Part shown: piece after piece, positions 46,911-58,387 of the stretch
Layout: the number at the start of each line of letters is the position of its first letter
Position numbering within the stretch: position 1 is the first letter of the stretch
DNA from: Paracyclopina nana
Taxonomy: Eukaryota; Arthropoda; Copepoda; Cyclopoida; Cyclopettidae
NCBI GenBank assembly: GCA_019096065.1
Contig: JAGUCH010000006.1
Coordinates: 640,001-704,000, forward strand
Direction: 5' to 3'
Length of the DNA stretch: 64,000 nucleotides
The notes under the pieces: model-generated
Told to the model about the DNA's origin: nothing
Databases searched by the model: none
What the model saw: only the letters and a program-made list of their open reading frames with translations
Position numbers and translations under genes: made by a program

Positions 46911-49211
46911 ATCCAGCTTGACAGAAGCCGATGACAAGCCACATGATTTGCAAATTAGCCCAAAAAAAAAGGTTATTGAAGCTGAGTGAAAAAATATTTT
47001 CCTTGGTCTTCTTCTTCTTTTCCCTCTTGATAAATGAGATGTCCCAGCAAGTCAAATATTTACTGAGACAGCTTACATCATGTAAGCTGCTTGCTTGATG
47101 GCCACCTCATTAGCTGAGATTAGAAAGACTGAGAAAAAGAAAACACAAAAAGTATAAGCTCTCAGCAAATCGTAAAATCAGCTGTCATCCATCCATCAAC
47201 CTTTCATTTCATGCTTGTTATAAGCCAAAATTAATCATCACTTCCCCTTATGTGCAAGTATAGGTATAATCACGCTGTTATTGCATTTGAGATGGATCAC
47301 TGAAATGATAACCTACACAAACCTATTATATCATCTCACCTTCCTCATATAACTTCATTATTCTGCGCTGCGGCTCGTACAGCTGTTTTTTTTTTTTTTT
47401 TGCCAGATTATTTGCATGGCTTTGAGATTTGACAGTTATCAGCTCACGCTATGTAGGAAAGAGAAAAGAAATGTACTGCTCAACTAAAAGGCTGACATCC
47501 TCTCTCGAGAAGAAGGACGAGAGGATTTTGCGACCAATTTGCACTCTTTCTTGGTGCAAGGTCGCAATCGTCACTTCTCTCATGACTGATTTTGAACTTG
47601 ACCTGTGCCACTGCCAACAAAATGCATAATAATGATGCCACCATGATTGGCTCGTTCCCTACACTACCCATTTAAAAATAAGTAATTTTAAATTTTGCAA
47701 ATGTCCTGATAAAAAGGTAATTTTTGTGATTTGTCAGCATATCCAGCGGAAAATTTAGATAGTGTAATTTCTAAAAGATGAGTAAAGAACGAGCCAATTT
47801 TAGATTTGCTTCCCTAAAAAAATGCCACAATTTGTGGCAGTTTTGTCTGAGGCAAAATTACTTGCCTAGCTGACTTTTGCTCGAATAAGAATACCATAAC
47901 AGTAAATTAAGCCAGATTATGCATGTAAACTTGAAACTATGGATTTTCTATGCGTTTGTGCAAGTAGCAAATAATGGGATAATTCCACTAAAAAATGCAC
48001 AAAAGAGTTTTTCCTCGACGAATCTGGTTAGAATTACATTTAAAAAAATTAAATTGAATAAATGGTTCGTTTTCACCTTGAATTGAAATTATGCTCGAGT
48101 CACTATTTAGTAACGAGGTTCTTATTAACTTTTTCCTTCTTTCGTCTCGATTTGAGATGCACATCAGGATTGAGCAGAAAAAATGATGAAGAACTTCCAG
48201 GTTTGCTCAAGATATTATACTCGCTGAACCTTGAAAAGATAAAGTAGAAGAAGAATATGAGACATGCATTTTATTACGTCAATTGGGACAGGCAAGAAAA
48301 AAAAAGCACATGAGGGAAACAGAAAAGGAAAAAAGCCAGTCATACTCGCAATGTATAGCAGGTTTTTCACGAGCCATCAACTTTACATATAGTACAAAAA
48401 AAACCACGTCCGAAAGTGAGATTTATTAGGAGTGAGGTTGCGTGACTTTTTCTACAGAAATGTTGCGTTTCAAAGAGAAAGCCCTTTTTTTGCCAGGATT
48501 TAGAGGAAAAAAAGATACGCTTATTTTTCAATCAAATAAATTGTTTGCTCTTTTCCCGTGTGGTTGAAGCTTTTCCAAGGTAATTTATTTTTTACTGAGA
48601 GCTGTTTCTTGAAAGTTGGCTGGCTCTCTTTTACTGAGCTAAATATTGGAACATCAAGCCAAATTCATGAAGATGTAAGAAACTATTGCCAAACTCGAAG
48701 GAGAAATTAAAACTTGCTTGTGCATTCCATTAACCACTTCTATTACACACTGAGCTGTTTGTGGGAGCTTTCACCAAAAACATGCATAGTTTTGCTAATT
48801 TCATGCAAAAACTCTGTATAGCGTAGAGTGCTGTGGAATGCGGAGTGGCTTAATTTTCTCCCTGCAGTGTGCGCTATTTTATACTCTTGTGCACTATGAG
48901 ATTATGGCTGAGGAAATACCTTTCCTCCATTGGTTGTACTTCCTGCAATCAAAGAACTGTCAAAGTACATACAGCAATTTACTTCATAAAACCTCGCACA
49001 AGCAATCCTGACGGAACAAAGAAGTATTTATTCACGAAACTAAATTGAGCTTTTTCGTCCTTACCTAGCGCTACAGCATAAAAAATGTCACTCGGCTACC
49101 AGCGCGACCAGACAAATCCAAAATAAAATTAGCCCATCTCTAGTTTTGGCTTTTTAAAAGAGATTTTGGCATGTAACACGATTCTTATTGCAAATATACT
49201 AATGATCATGT

Positions 49212-49384
49212 TAGGGCGTTCTCATATTGCATTTTAGTCTAACCAAAACTGATTCTGGTTAGACCAAACTGACTTTTGTCCGGACAAAAGCCAGCATTCT
49301 TGTAGTGTTTAGTTTAACCAGAATCAGCGTGGTTTAACTAAAATCAGTTTTGGTCAGACCAAACTGCGATATGAGGACGCCCTA
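49212..49384. mobile_element. Palindromic MITE family C copy 2
   Basis: Element 49214-49382 (169 bp) with ends GGGCGTTCTCATATTGC / GATATGAGGACGCCC and TA on both sides. It shares its ends and general fold with the copy at 41084, but the interior words differ (GGTTAGACCAAAC instead of GGTTAACCAAAA), so they are distant relatives. Confidence 0.8.
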
Positions 49385-50356
49385 TTGCAAAAAAACCTTC
49401 AAATTATACAAAGTAATGGTATTAATAATTCTTGAATATGTACACTGGCAAATAAGTAAATCAGACTGTCTCTAGTATTTTTTTTCAAAAATAGTTGTCA
49501 GCTCTTTGTTAGTAGGCTTTAAAATACGTAAGCGAGAGCATCATTTTTCTCAGGAAAAAAGTGCCAGCTCTTTTCTTGGACCAGAAGGCCTAAGGGCTTG
49601 TTGTTGCTTCTCCTATTCTTGAGGCCTTTTCTTTTGCTTCAGAGTCAAAATGCTCTCGTCTACTTGCAGTAAAGTATGAAAAATGCATTTCTTGAATTTG
49701 AATTTACAAGTATACTGATGGCATTTCCCTGTCCTCTTCAATTTGGCTTGTTTCAGCTGAATTGATGACTTCTACACTGAAAAACGGAATGGAACTATTT
49801 TTTTGCCCTCCTCATATTTGTGCTGCTTTTGCTCTAATTGCTTCACTTGTGTTCCTGTTTCAAAGGTTTTTCTTCATTAATGAAGATGAAGGTAGTTTGA
49901 ACAGGAGTCGCGTAAAAGTAGAAGAGCAAACACGACCTTTCTCCAGCAGCAAAAGAAACAACCTGATGATGTTCTTCCATATTGACTCAAGCACGTTCGT
50001 ACTTTCTCAAGCTCACTTTCAAACTGAGAGCAATGCCAAGACACATAATTTTGGGCTATCAAACTATTTATACTAAATGGGTTGAAAAATCTAGTTTCAG
50101 CTCTTAGGTTTTCCCCTATAACTCGATCTCAGTGCTGAAGATGTTTATTCAAAAATTATAATTTTTTTCTGAAAATGTACAAGTATTTTTGTCTCCATAT
50201 ATCGCCATAGAAACCATTCTTGAACTGCATCTCCAAGCAAGCGAGTCAAACGAGTTAAGAGCTAGATAGCTAGGGTTGGTTAAATATGCTGCCCTAACAT
50301 CAATTTAGAGTCGTACTACCAGAATTTTAAGTTTTATTTTACCCTAACACAGAGAC

Positions 50357-50584
50357 TTAGGCATGGTTCACCTGCTTATAATATCGGATATTTTGACAAA
50401 ATATCGGAGCGAAATACTGAGAAATTGAGAAATTAGATACTGTTCTAGGATGGCTTTTGGTACCAAAAGACCGAATCCGAAGAGAAAATAAAAAAAAAAT
50501 TTTTGGAAGTACCTGATATTTGCAAATATCAGCATAATATCGCTCGATATTTTGATCATAATATCGCAGGTGAACCAGGCCTTA
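50357..50584 (-). mobile_element. MITE family B copy 4 (PIF/Harbinger-like)
   Basis: Element 50360-50581 (222 bp) with TTA on both sides (50357-50359, 50582-50584). It is close to an inverted copy of the element at 25261: the blocks ATATTTGCAAATATCAG and ATGGCTTTTGGTACCAAAAG align well. Confidence 0.87.
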
Positions 50585-50977
50585 GTTTTTAAGAGAAGTG
50601 CATTCATGATGACGTCATAGGGTGCATTATCCACGTTTTGGTCACGCTTCTAAAAGAGAAAATATTAAACCCTGGGCGCTGGCTGGCTAAATCAGGGCTA
50701 GGGCAGACTTTTGAGTCGTCATATCTCTAAAAGCATTCATCTGAGCCAAAATGATGCTTTTATTCTCAATCCTAATTAGATCAAAATATATCGTTCCTAT
50801 TTCAAGTATTTTTGAAGTTCTTATTGAAAATTTAAATATTTTTGCAAAAAGTATTTTAAAAATTCACGGCCGATTCATAGTTAACAGATATTGAAAACAA
50901 AGTCAAAAAAGTCTTTTTGGCATATTTTTAAATTAGTTGCGCTAAAAATAGCTCTAGATAGTGAAACGATTTATATA

Positions 50978-51121
50978 CTGTTCATCTACCGTTCCTTAAG
51001 GAATGCATTATGACAAATCCATGCATAATGACAACTCTACGCAGCTAGTTTATGTACTGAGAACTCCCATGCGCAAAGGAATTTCGCGTTCCGATTCCTT
51101 AAGGAGTTTGTAGATGAACAG
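50978..51121. mobile_element. Fold-back element, ends CTGTTCATCTAC / GTAGATGAACAG
   Basis: A 144-bp segment with 12-base perfect inverted ends followed by a second inverted pair TTCCTTAAGGAAT / ATTCCTTAAGGA. Non-coding. The terminal word is shared with the element at 27669-27861. Confidence 0.7.
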
Positions 51122-51439
51122 AGCATTAGTGCGTGGCCCAAAACATGGAATGTTTACATTTCATCAGCACTTCTATATATAAGTCTCTGCCCTAACGTAA
51201 GGACAAGCCTGGTACAAGTAATGCCCGCCAACTAGGGTAGAATTTAACACATTAAAAAATGCCAGCAATTTGAACAATTTAGGTGGCTGCTTTAGCTAGT
51301 TAAGTTTACCCTAGCAGCTGTTATAGACCAGTTCAGCAATTCTCTTCGGCAATCTAGAGAATTTCATTTCCAAAGGTGTTGAAGTTGAGTGCTTTCAGCA
51401 ATAAAATGACCTTAAAAGAGAGTAGGTGATGCATTTAAG

Positions 51440-51620
51440 ACAAATGTCAGCGGCAAAAGATTTGCAGCTTTACAGTGGTCGATTGGTCGTAAATCGGACG
51501 TTAGAAGGCCGCCACGGCATCAACCTTGCGGCCTCGCGGCCTCGAAAGCGCTCACCTTCTTCTTGCTCGCGCCACCATCGCATCGAGGAAGAAGGAGAAG
51601 AAGTTCACCCAACTCCAAAT
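51440..51620 (+). promoter_or_regulatory. GC-rich patch upstream of the plus-strand RASL10 gene
   Basis: A patch rich in GCGGCCTCG and GCCACCATCGCATCGAGG-type words stands in AT-rich surroundings 0.55-0.7 kb upstream of the start codon at 52168. It resembles the patch at 27470-27640 over about 20 bases. Promoter or 5' non-coding exon is possible; neither is proven. Confidence 0.3.
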
Positions 51621-52167
51621 ATATAGTAACAATTTAGACTTTGACAGAACCAGACATTTTCCAGCTGAAGGCTTCAAACAACCTTGAGCACCTGTTACTG
51701 ACAGCCTCAGTAGTCAGCAGCCAACGCCAAAAAGGTTCGATCGTGCATCCCTAAAAACTATTCAATAATCAGGGCTATAATAGCTTGTTCATTATTATAT
51801 ACTCGAATTTAAGCCTGGCATACTTAGAAAAATTGTGAAAATACTTGCCTTCCTATTACTTTTGGGAAAGGCAAAATTAATTAGGTACGCAAGGTAATTC
51901 AATAAGCCTTCTTCTGATTTGATTTACCACGAAAATCGGGCAATTTCCTGCCGAAAGCTATGCATGCCATCGTGGCCTTTTGTGGTGAAAATGGCCTTGG
52001 CCTTGCGAGCACAAGAAAACTGCAATGATCTCGATCAATGTGTGCAGAAAAAGGTGCAGATAGTTTAGTTTCCAGGGCGAAAAAGTGCATGGAAAATCGT
52101 CCAACTTTTCAGATAAGCACGATGAGGTTCAGTCCTCGGCCTCAGTATCCTCGAGGTCGGCTCAGAC

Positions 52168-55100
52168 ATGGTTGACAACGGGGTCGAGGCCTCGACGGCC
52201 ACAGTGACCTCAGCCCGAGGCCTGAGGCTGTCACCGCATGCTGTGACCTCTGGGGCTCACCCTGGAGGCTCTCCCCTGGCTGTTGGAGGCCATTCGGTGG
52301 CAACAGCCTCGGCTGGAGGCCAGCAGAGATTTGACGAGGACGTCAGCTTGCCGCTCATCAAGGTCGTCGTTCTTGGAGCTCCTGGAGTGGGCAAAACCTC
52401 AATTGTCAAGGTAGGCCCACAATCATAGGCCTAAGCTGTCTAAAAACTTAAACAACACCAATAGTATAACCATTGTGACATCTGTTTTTAATCCTTGTTT
52501 GATTAAAAGATGGAATGTTGCCTAGGTTTTGCAGTTGATTTAAGTAATTTTTCCGAAATGCATAAAGAGTTACGTTAAGTGATCTCACCCTGTGATTTTG
52601 GTACAACTAAGTGTAACCAGGTTTATTGTAACTATACCTTACAATTAAGGTATATTTTTTGGAACTATTCATAGGTCTTTCTTAGCCATACGAGGCTCTT
52701 AAAAGCCTTTTCAATTATACATGCTTCTTACTAAACCAGTCAAGTCGGGTCTATAAGCTCCAGAGTTCACGAGCATTATTGGCAAACTTTGTAACATGTC
52801 CTCCATTTGGTGCCTTGACGCATTTTTTATTTAATTTTTAAGATTTTTACAGTCCAAGGGCTGAGAGCAAGTGCATTTTGTTGCTAACTGTAAGCATATA
52901 GGTTCCCATGTACATACTGAGCCTATCTGGGATTTGGGTATTGAAAAAGTTTGATGTTAGGTAGCTAACTTCAAAAAAGGCTTGGTCTGTAGCAGGTTTT
53001 TTGATAGTTGCCTCACTTTATGCTTACTCTTCAGATGGTCATTGCTTTGAAATAATGTAAAGGCTATTGATGGCCAATTTTTTACCTCAAAATACCTGAC
53101 ATATACCACGCCTTTATAGCAGCATTACTTGACTAAGTAAGTGAGCTGGGAGCCCAAAGAAAAAGATCTGTTTGGAATGAGGAAAACTTTTCATCTTCTC
53201 CTTTTCTCTTTCAACTTCTCCTCTATTTCTTTTGTGGGCCTGAAAAAGTTCCCATATTCACTATGTCTGCTGCTGATGAGATGGTGGGTTTCTTAATTAG
53301 AGTAATTATGCCACATATGCCACGAATTCCATACTTTTTGGGGTATGTCGATATCAAATCATGGCTTTTTGAGATCTTTTCAGTATGGGGGTGCGTTAAT
53401 TCAAAAAGGAACTACTATGAGCATAGTTCCTTTATCAGTTAACGCCCCCTGCATCTAAAAGCTCGCCAAACAAAAAGCAATAGAGACCCAAATCATAACA
53501 TTTTGTCGCTATCTAGTGTGAAAATATGGGAAATACTGGTTTGAAAAGGGATGCGACAACTTTTTTGTTGACAAAATGGAGCAATTTTTTTCAGGTGCAC
53601 AACCCTTAAAAAAGCAGACATAATTCTGGTTTTTCTTAAGAAAAATCAAAGTTAACAAAAAATACAAGAAGAGGTATGAATGGTCATATTAATTGATGTT
53701 AACTCCTAGCTAAATATTAAATATTTAGCGAAAATATCGAAATTAAAAAAAGATTGTACCCCAGACGATCCGCTTGCAGTAGTACCTCATTCTGACTCAG
53801 GAAAGTGTTATTTTTTGGTATCTTATGCAAAAATACAATTTCTGACAGAAAAAGCCAAGCCATAGACAAACAAGTTCTGAACGGCTGCACACCAATTTTG
53901 CCCATAAAGATCGCGTGGAAGACTCTATGTCATTGTTATTGTTATGATTTAGGTCTCTATGATTTGTTTTGAGGGATTTTTACAATCTTCTATAGGAATG
54001 TACGGTACGAGGAACTGTTGCAACGATAGGATATCTAGAAATCTTTAGAAGAAAAGAACGTGACTTAGTAATCCACTTAATACAGATTAGTTGAGCCACA
54101 CACAATACTACAACAACAATGTTGTGTGGCAGAAGTAATTTGTATCCAACCGTGATCTGAGCCTTTTAGCCACCACACACACACACACGAGTGATTTAAA
54201 CTCAGAGATTCGATTTAATGTGTAATCAAGGCCCTGTTCATCTGCCTCAAAGACAAAATCAGTCGTAACGTTGATCCAGTAAATGACGCTTTGGTTAAGT
54301 AATACTAGAGTAAAGATTAGTCTCAGTGCAAGTAAAGCCAGCTAGCTAGGGTTGACTAAATTATTAAGTATACATGGCTTGTCATTGAGGTGGCTTTTCT
54401 CAAAAATGTCATCACTTTAGCCGCACTTATTGAAAGTTGTGACAACCTGAAGAAATTCAAGAAGATACAACTGATATTTTTACAGTCACGACATCAAACT
54501 TTAGTTAAAGAAGAGTAGAGCATAAGGCGCTCTAATTGCATTCAGTTGCATGTTTTGCCTTTCCCTAGCTTTTCCATCAGCCATTTTTGCGTAAATCAAA
54601 GACCTTGGAAAAGACAAAAAAATATGACCTAAGCATTCTCTCACCAGACAGTTCTCGTATTAGTTAAGCAAGCTCTTAGAAGTTAAGCAAGGCTCTTTGG
54701 AGTAGCAGCTGAGCCGATTGGAACCAAACTTGATAGAATTCTTTAGTGGGACTATCTACGGCTGTTTGCCAAGTTTGGTTGAGATCCGAGGCTCCTAACT
54801 AGAGGCTGTTCAAAACACGAAGCAAGGCAACTTTGCTTAACATTCATAACGGAAAAAATGGCCTCCACTAATCGGCCTTCAATCCGAACGAATTTTGGTA
54901 TGAACAATTATTAGGGTCTACTGACGAATCCTACCAAGTTTGGTGCCTATCAACATAGTAGTGGTTGATATTTGTGCCTCCGAAGAGCCTTGCTTTGCGT
55001 CATTGGAGCCTAGCTAGAAAAATATGAGAACGAGCAAGAGACTCTTAAATTGAATAGTTTATTTACGAAAAAAGTAGGCTCATATCAAAACTGCCAGACA

Positions 55101-58100
55101 ATTTGTGGGGTTGCATTTTTCATCATTTAGCATCATTGGAGCCTAGCTAGAGCTAGAAAAATATGATGCATAATAAACCTTTTTGACAGTCCTGTTGACG
55201 AACTTACTTGGGTCAGTTTCCAGCTCAAAAAACGAGATAGACGCAAATGGTTGAAATGGTTGAAGAGTGTGCACCTGATTTGGTGTTTGAAGAGGAAAAG
55301 TTCTTCAAAATGGACATAGCAAATCAGAGCTAAGGTACCTCCATTTTTCAAGCATTTCGTTTTAACTGGTCAATGAGTAGCAAAAAGTAGAGAAAAAGGG
55401 TGCAGAGACTGACTGTGACTGAGAAAACTTGGACCTGTAGTTGAGCGGGTCAGACATTAGTATCATAGCAATAACATTGATGTAGGGCGATCCCAGCGGG
55501 CTTTTAGGGCAACACTTGGGATTTTCAGCTGACATTGCTCGAGAGAAAAAATGAGTTATTATACTGCGTTTTTTGCAACTTGAGCAGCAGTTTGAATAAA
55601 ATTGGATTACTTTGTGATGCAAAAATAATGTTGCTTTAAATCTATTATAACAATTAGATACTTAAAATGAAGATTCTATAGTCCTGTTGCTAAGCATAAG
55701 TAAAATAAAAGTAAACAATTCATAATAGTTATTCGCCCTAAAAATAGTGGCTTGACTCATCAAAACGAAACTTGATTTTGAGCTCAACTCCCAATTGTTT
55801 CTTGACAAATGTCGGTAGATGACATGTCTTTGTTATGATACTGTTGTCTATATGTAGCGCTAAAGAGTAAGATGAACGGGGCACTAGTATAATTAGTATG
55901 CAGTTATTTAATGCAGCTTTTTTCAAGCTAAATAAGCTACATGCTTATTATGCGTAAGTTACTGAATGAATGTACATACTTTTTGCTAATCAATAGAACA
56001 TAATGAATGTCAAGCTGTCAGCTAGCATCACACTCATAACTACAGAGTATGGAAAAAATCCAATTTTGGGCTGAGGCTGCCATTAAACTCTGCTACGATG
56101 ATCATTGAGAGTCTCCAATCGCACGCGGCTCACAAAATACAATGGCATTGTTGTAAATGCTCTTCAGATCTTCAACTGGAAGTGGATCTTTCTCTCTTGA
56201 GACGATATCCAAAGCAGTAGAGAAGTGAGTAGCAAAATACAATGGTGGATGAGAAAGCTTTAAAAAGAGTAGATATTGTACATACTAGCAATGGAAAGCT
56301 CAGCAGTTTCCTAAAACCATTAATGCATTTATGAGGAGAATTTCATGCTCATTTCTCAAGGAAAGAAATCGTTGGCTGCTTTCACAATTGATTCTTCTGG
56401 ATTTTATTGGGTGCAAAGTTTTTTCTTCCTAGGCCTAGTAGCTACAGCAGAAACTTTATAGCCTGGAAAGAATACTTTTTGGAGAAGTACTCCTTTAAGG
56501 AATGGAAGTAGTGTGCATGAAATTGGGAGTCAAAGAAAGTTTGTAATAAAGGTGCCACTCGAAGTGAAAGACAAAGAATGAGCTAGCTTCCAAAACCTGA
56601 CAAGTCAATGGTATCCGACAACTGTAATAGATTCAAGGACACAAAACAAGAGGAGTAGCATACATTTCCTACAATGAGAGAACTGACAGCGCACAAATGA
56701 GCTTTACTCGTAAATTATCCACAGACCAGAGAAACAAAACGACAGCTGATGACTCGCACTTGATAACATAAATGCCAAAATGCGTAACAGATAAAGTTTT
56801 CAAAAAGTTCATTGTGATTTGTCACTTTTTCCATTAAAAGAGCGGGAAATTCATATTTTCGCGCCAATTTTAGGAGGAGCCTGCTAGACAACTTTACCAG
56901 ACTTGGAAATTTTACTTCAAATATTGCTTAAATTTGGCGTTTTCTACCATCATTTGATGATTTTTTCTTTAAACTCACTAATCATGCGTAGAACTCTACT
57001 TTTTTCGTCAGAAGTGTATATATACAGCTATGATAAGAGGTCACCTTACATAATAGAACATCTAGGACTAGCTCTAGTATTTTTATAAGTCTGCTTGATT
57101 ACAATTTCGAATTGGTGTCTTCGGCATTCTGACAGCCATTTGTGTGTAGGCTTTGTGCAATATACAAGCTCTCTCTCTTCGATTCTTCTTCTAGAAAGCT
57201 TCAAGTGAATTTTTTCTCACTGACATGCAACTCACGTACTCTTATATAGTAAATGTGCAACCAAATGGGAAAAAGTGAGGAATCCTGTCATTCTTTCAAT
57301 TTTGTAGTACGTTCTCCCCATTAAAAGAATGCTGGTATATTATATGAAGTTACAAACATGCCTCACTTGGCAAGTGAAAGCATTCCTTTTCTGACTCTAC
57401 AAAAACCATTCTTTTCTGACAGGGAGGACAAATTCCTTTGTAGTCAAGTGCACTGACAAAGGCATAAATTGAGATGGAACATCCTTTAAGCAGCATATTA
57501 AAAATAATAATATTTTTTTGCAGAGATTTGTGGCCAACGAATTCAGCCACGAGCACAGAAAGACGAAGAAGAAATCCGAGTACTTTCCCAGCCTCATTCT
57601 CAACGATAGCCTGTTCGAGCTTAAGCTCATCGACCTGCCAGTGATCCAGTTCTTCCCTGCGGACACTCTCACCGAGTGGGCAGATTACCGTTATTACGGC
57701 CTCAGGTCGGCCTCGGCTTACCTGCTCGTCTACGACGTCTCCGTGCCCTCGACCTTTCACTACGTCAAGGCCTTGCGAGAGCAAATGTACGAGTCGAAAA
57801 ATATGACCAATATCCCAGTCATCGTCGTGGCCAACAAAATGGACCTCGTGGCCTCGACGAAGAATGCTGGCGCCAATCCGGCCTCGCTCAGCTTGGCTCC
57901 AGCCTCAAATCATCATCATGATCACCATCATCATCATCGAAGCGGCCTTGTTGTTGTCAACCTCGGCACTGCAACTGCTTCGACCTCGAATGGAGGCCCT
58001 GCCAACGGGTCGGCCACTGCGGCCATGATGGCAGCCTCGGCAGCCTCCATGCATCACCCCACCAGCCACACCGAGGTTCATCACCACGACCGCAAAGAGA

Positions 58101-58276
58101 TCAGCCATATGGTGCGCAAAATATGGCGCTCTGCTCATGTGGAATGCAGCGCAAAATACAATTGGAACATTGTCTCGGTCTTTCGTGAGCTGGCCATCAC
58201 ATTGGATATGGTGGCTAATGGCCAGGTCATTGGCAGCAATACCTCAGTGCGCAAAAAGAGATGCCTCGTTTTCTGA
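52168..58276 (+). CDS. RASL10B: RASL10-type small GTPase with His-rich insert
   Basis: Two exons, 52168-52410 and 57524-58276, are joined in phase 0 across a 5.1-kb intron, giving 331 aa. After an Ala/Gly/Ser-rich leader of about 60 residues comes the P-loop GAPGVGKTS (70-78). The text LIDLPVIQFF-PADTLTEWAD replaces the DxxG motif and matches human RASL10B LDFPPISAFPVNTLQEWAD. Further family blocks are RSASAYLLVYDV, YVKALREQM, G4 NKMD (185-188) and G5 ECSAK in VECSAKYNWNI (288-292). Between G4 and G5 an insert of about 80 residues (192-271) holds an HHHDHHHHH run and later HHPTSH and EVHHHDRKE. The C-terminus KKRCLVF combines basic residues and a CAAX box, so membrane anchoring is expected. 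RASL10 proteins are poorly understood and are not expected to hydrolyse GTP like Ras. The intron splits the gene right after the P-loop, as in the minus-strand paralogue at 18.7-25.7 kb. The 3' end of the last exon is duplicated downstream. Confidence 0.93.
53387..53449. repeat. 63-bp hairpin with ends GGGGGTGCGTTAA / TTAACGCCCCC
   Basis: The ends pair inverted and the interior pairs as AAAGGAACTA / TAGTTCCTTT around a loop of about 8 bases (TATGAGCA). It lies in the long intron of the RASL10 gene. It resembles a miniature fold-back element; no clear target duplication. Confidence 0.65.
54646..55128 (-). repeat. MITE family A copy 4, inverted, plus shared right flank
   Basis: The element (about 54646-55035) is the most diverged family A copy; its ends are GTTCTCGTAT and ATATGAGAACGAGC. 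The 90 bp after it repeat the flank of copy 3. Located in the RASL10 intron. Confidence 0.78.
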
Positions 58277-58387
58277 GATTTCACGTCTTCATGCACTATT
58301 TACAATGTACTCTAGTAACACTGTGTATCATATGCGAAAATAGGTTGAATTACAGTGCTGATTTGTAGCATGACTCAATCATCATAT

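Larger units (their letters stand above)
38355..52167. other. 13.8-kb spacer with repeats and no supported gene
   Basis: No exon of a known family is visible between the cuticle-protein gene and the plus-strand RASL10 gene. The spacer is AT-rich and contains the separately listed tandem repeats (38.7, 44.9 kb), family A, B and C elements (39.0, 41.1, 43.6, 46.7, 49.2, 50.4 kb), a fold-back element (51.0 kb) and a GC-rich patch (51.5 kb). Stretches 39.3-41.0, 41.3-43.5, 45.5-46.6 and 47.0-49.2 kb show nothing beyond short low-complexity words, a poly-T run near 47385 and a short CA run near 46030. Confidence 0.5.

Noticed and set aside
49762-50076. 104-residue open frame with a hydrophobic start
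   Set aside because: It looks slightly like a signal peptide but has no family, no splice context and ordinary spacer composition.
16016-52167. Retrovirus, LTR element, Polinton or LINE coding regions in the long spacers
   Set aside because: I looked for reverse transcriptase, integrase, capsid and protein-primed polymerase text on both strands and saw none; only short non-coding DNA elements are present.
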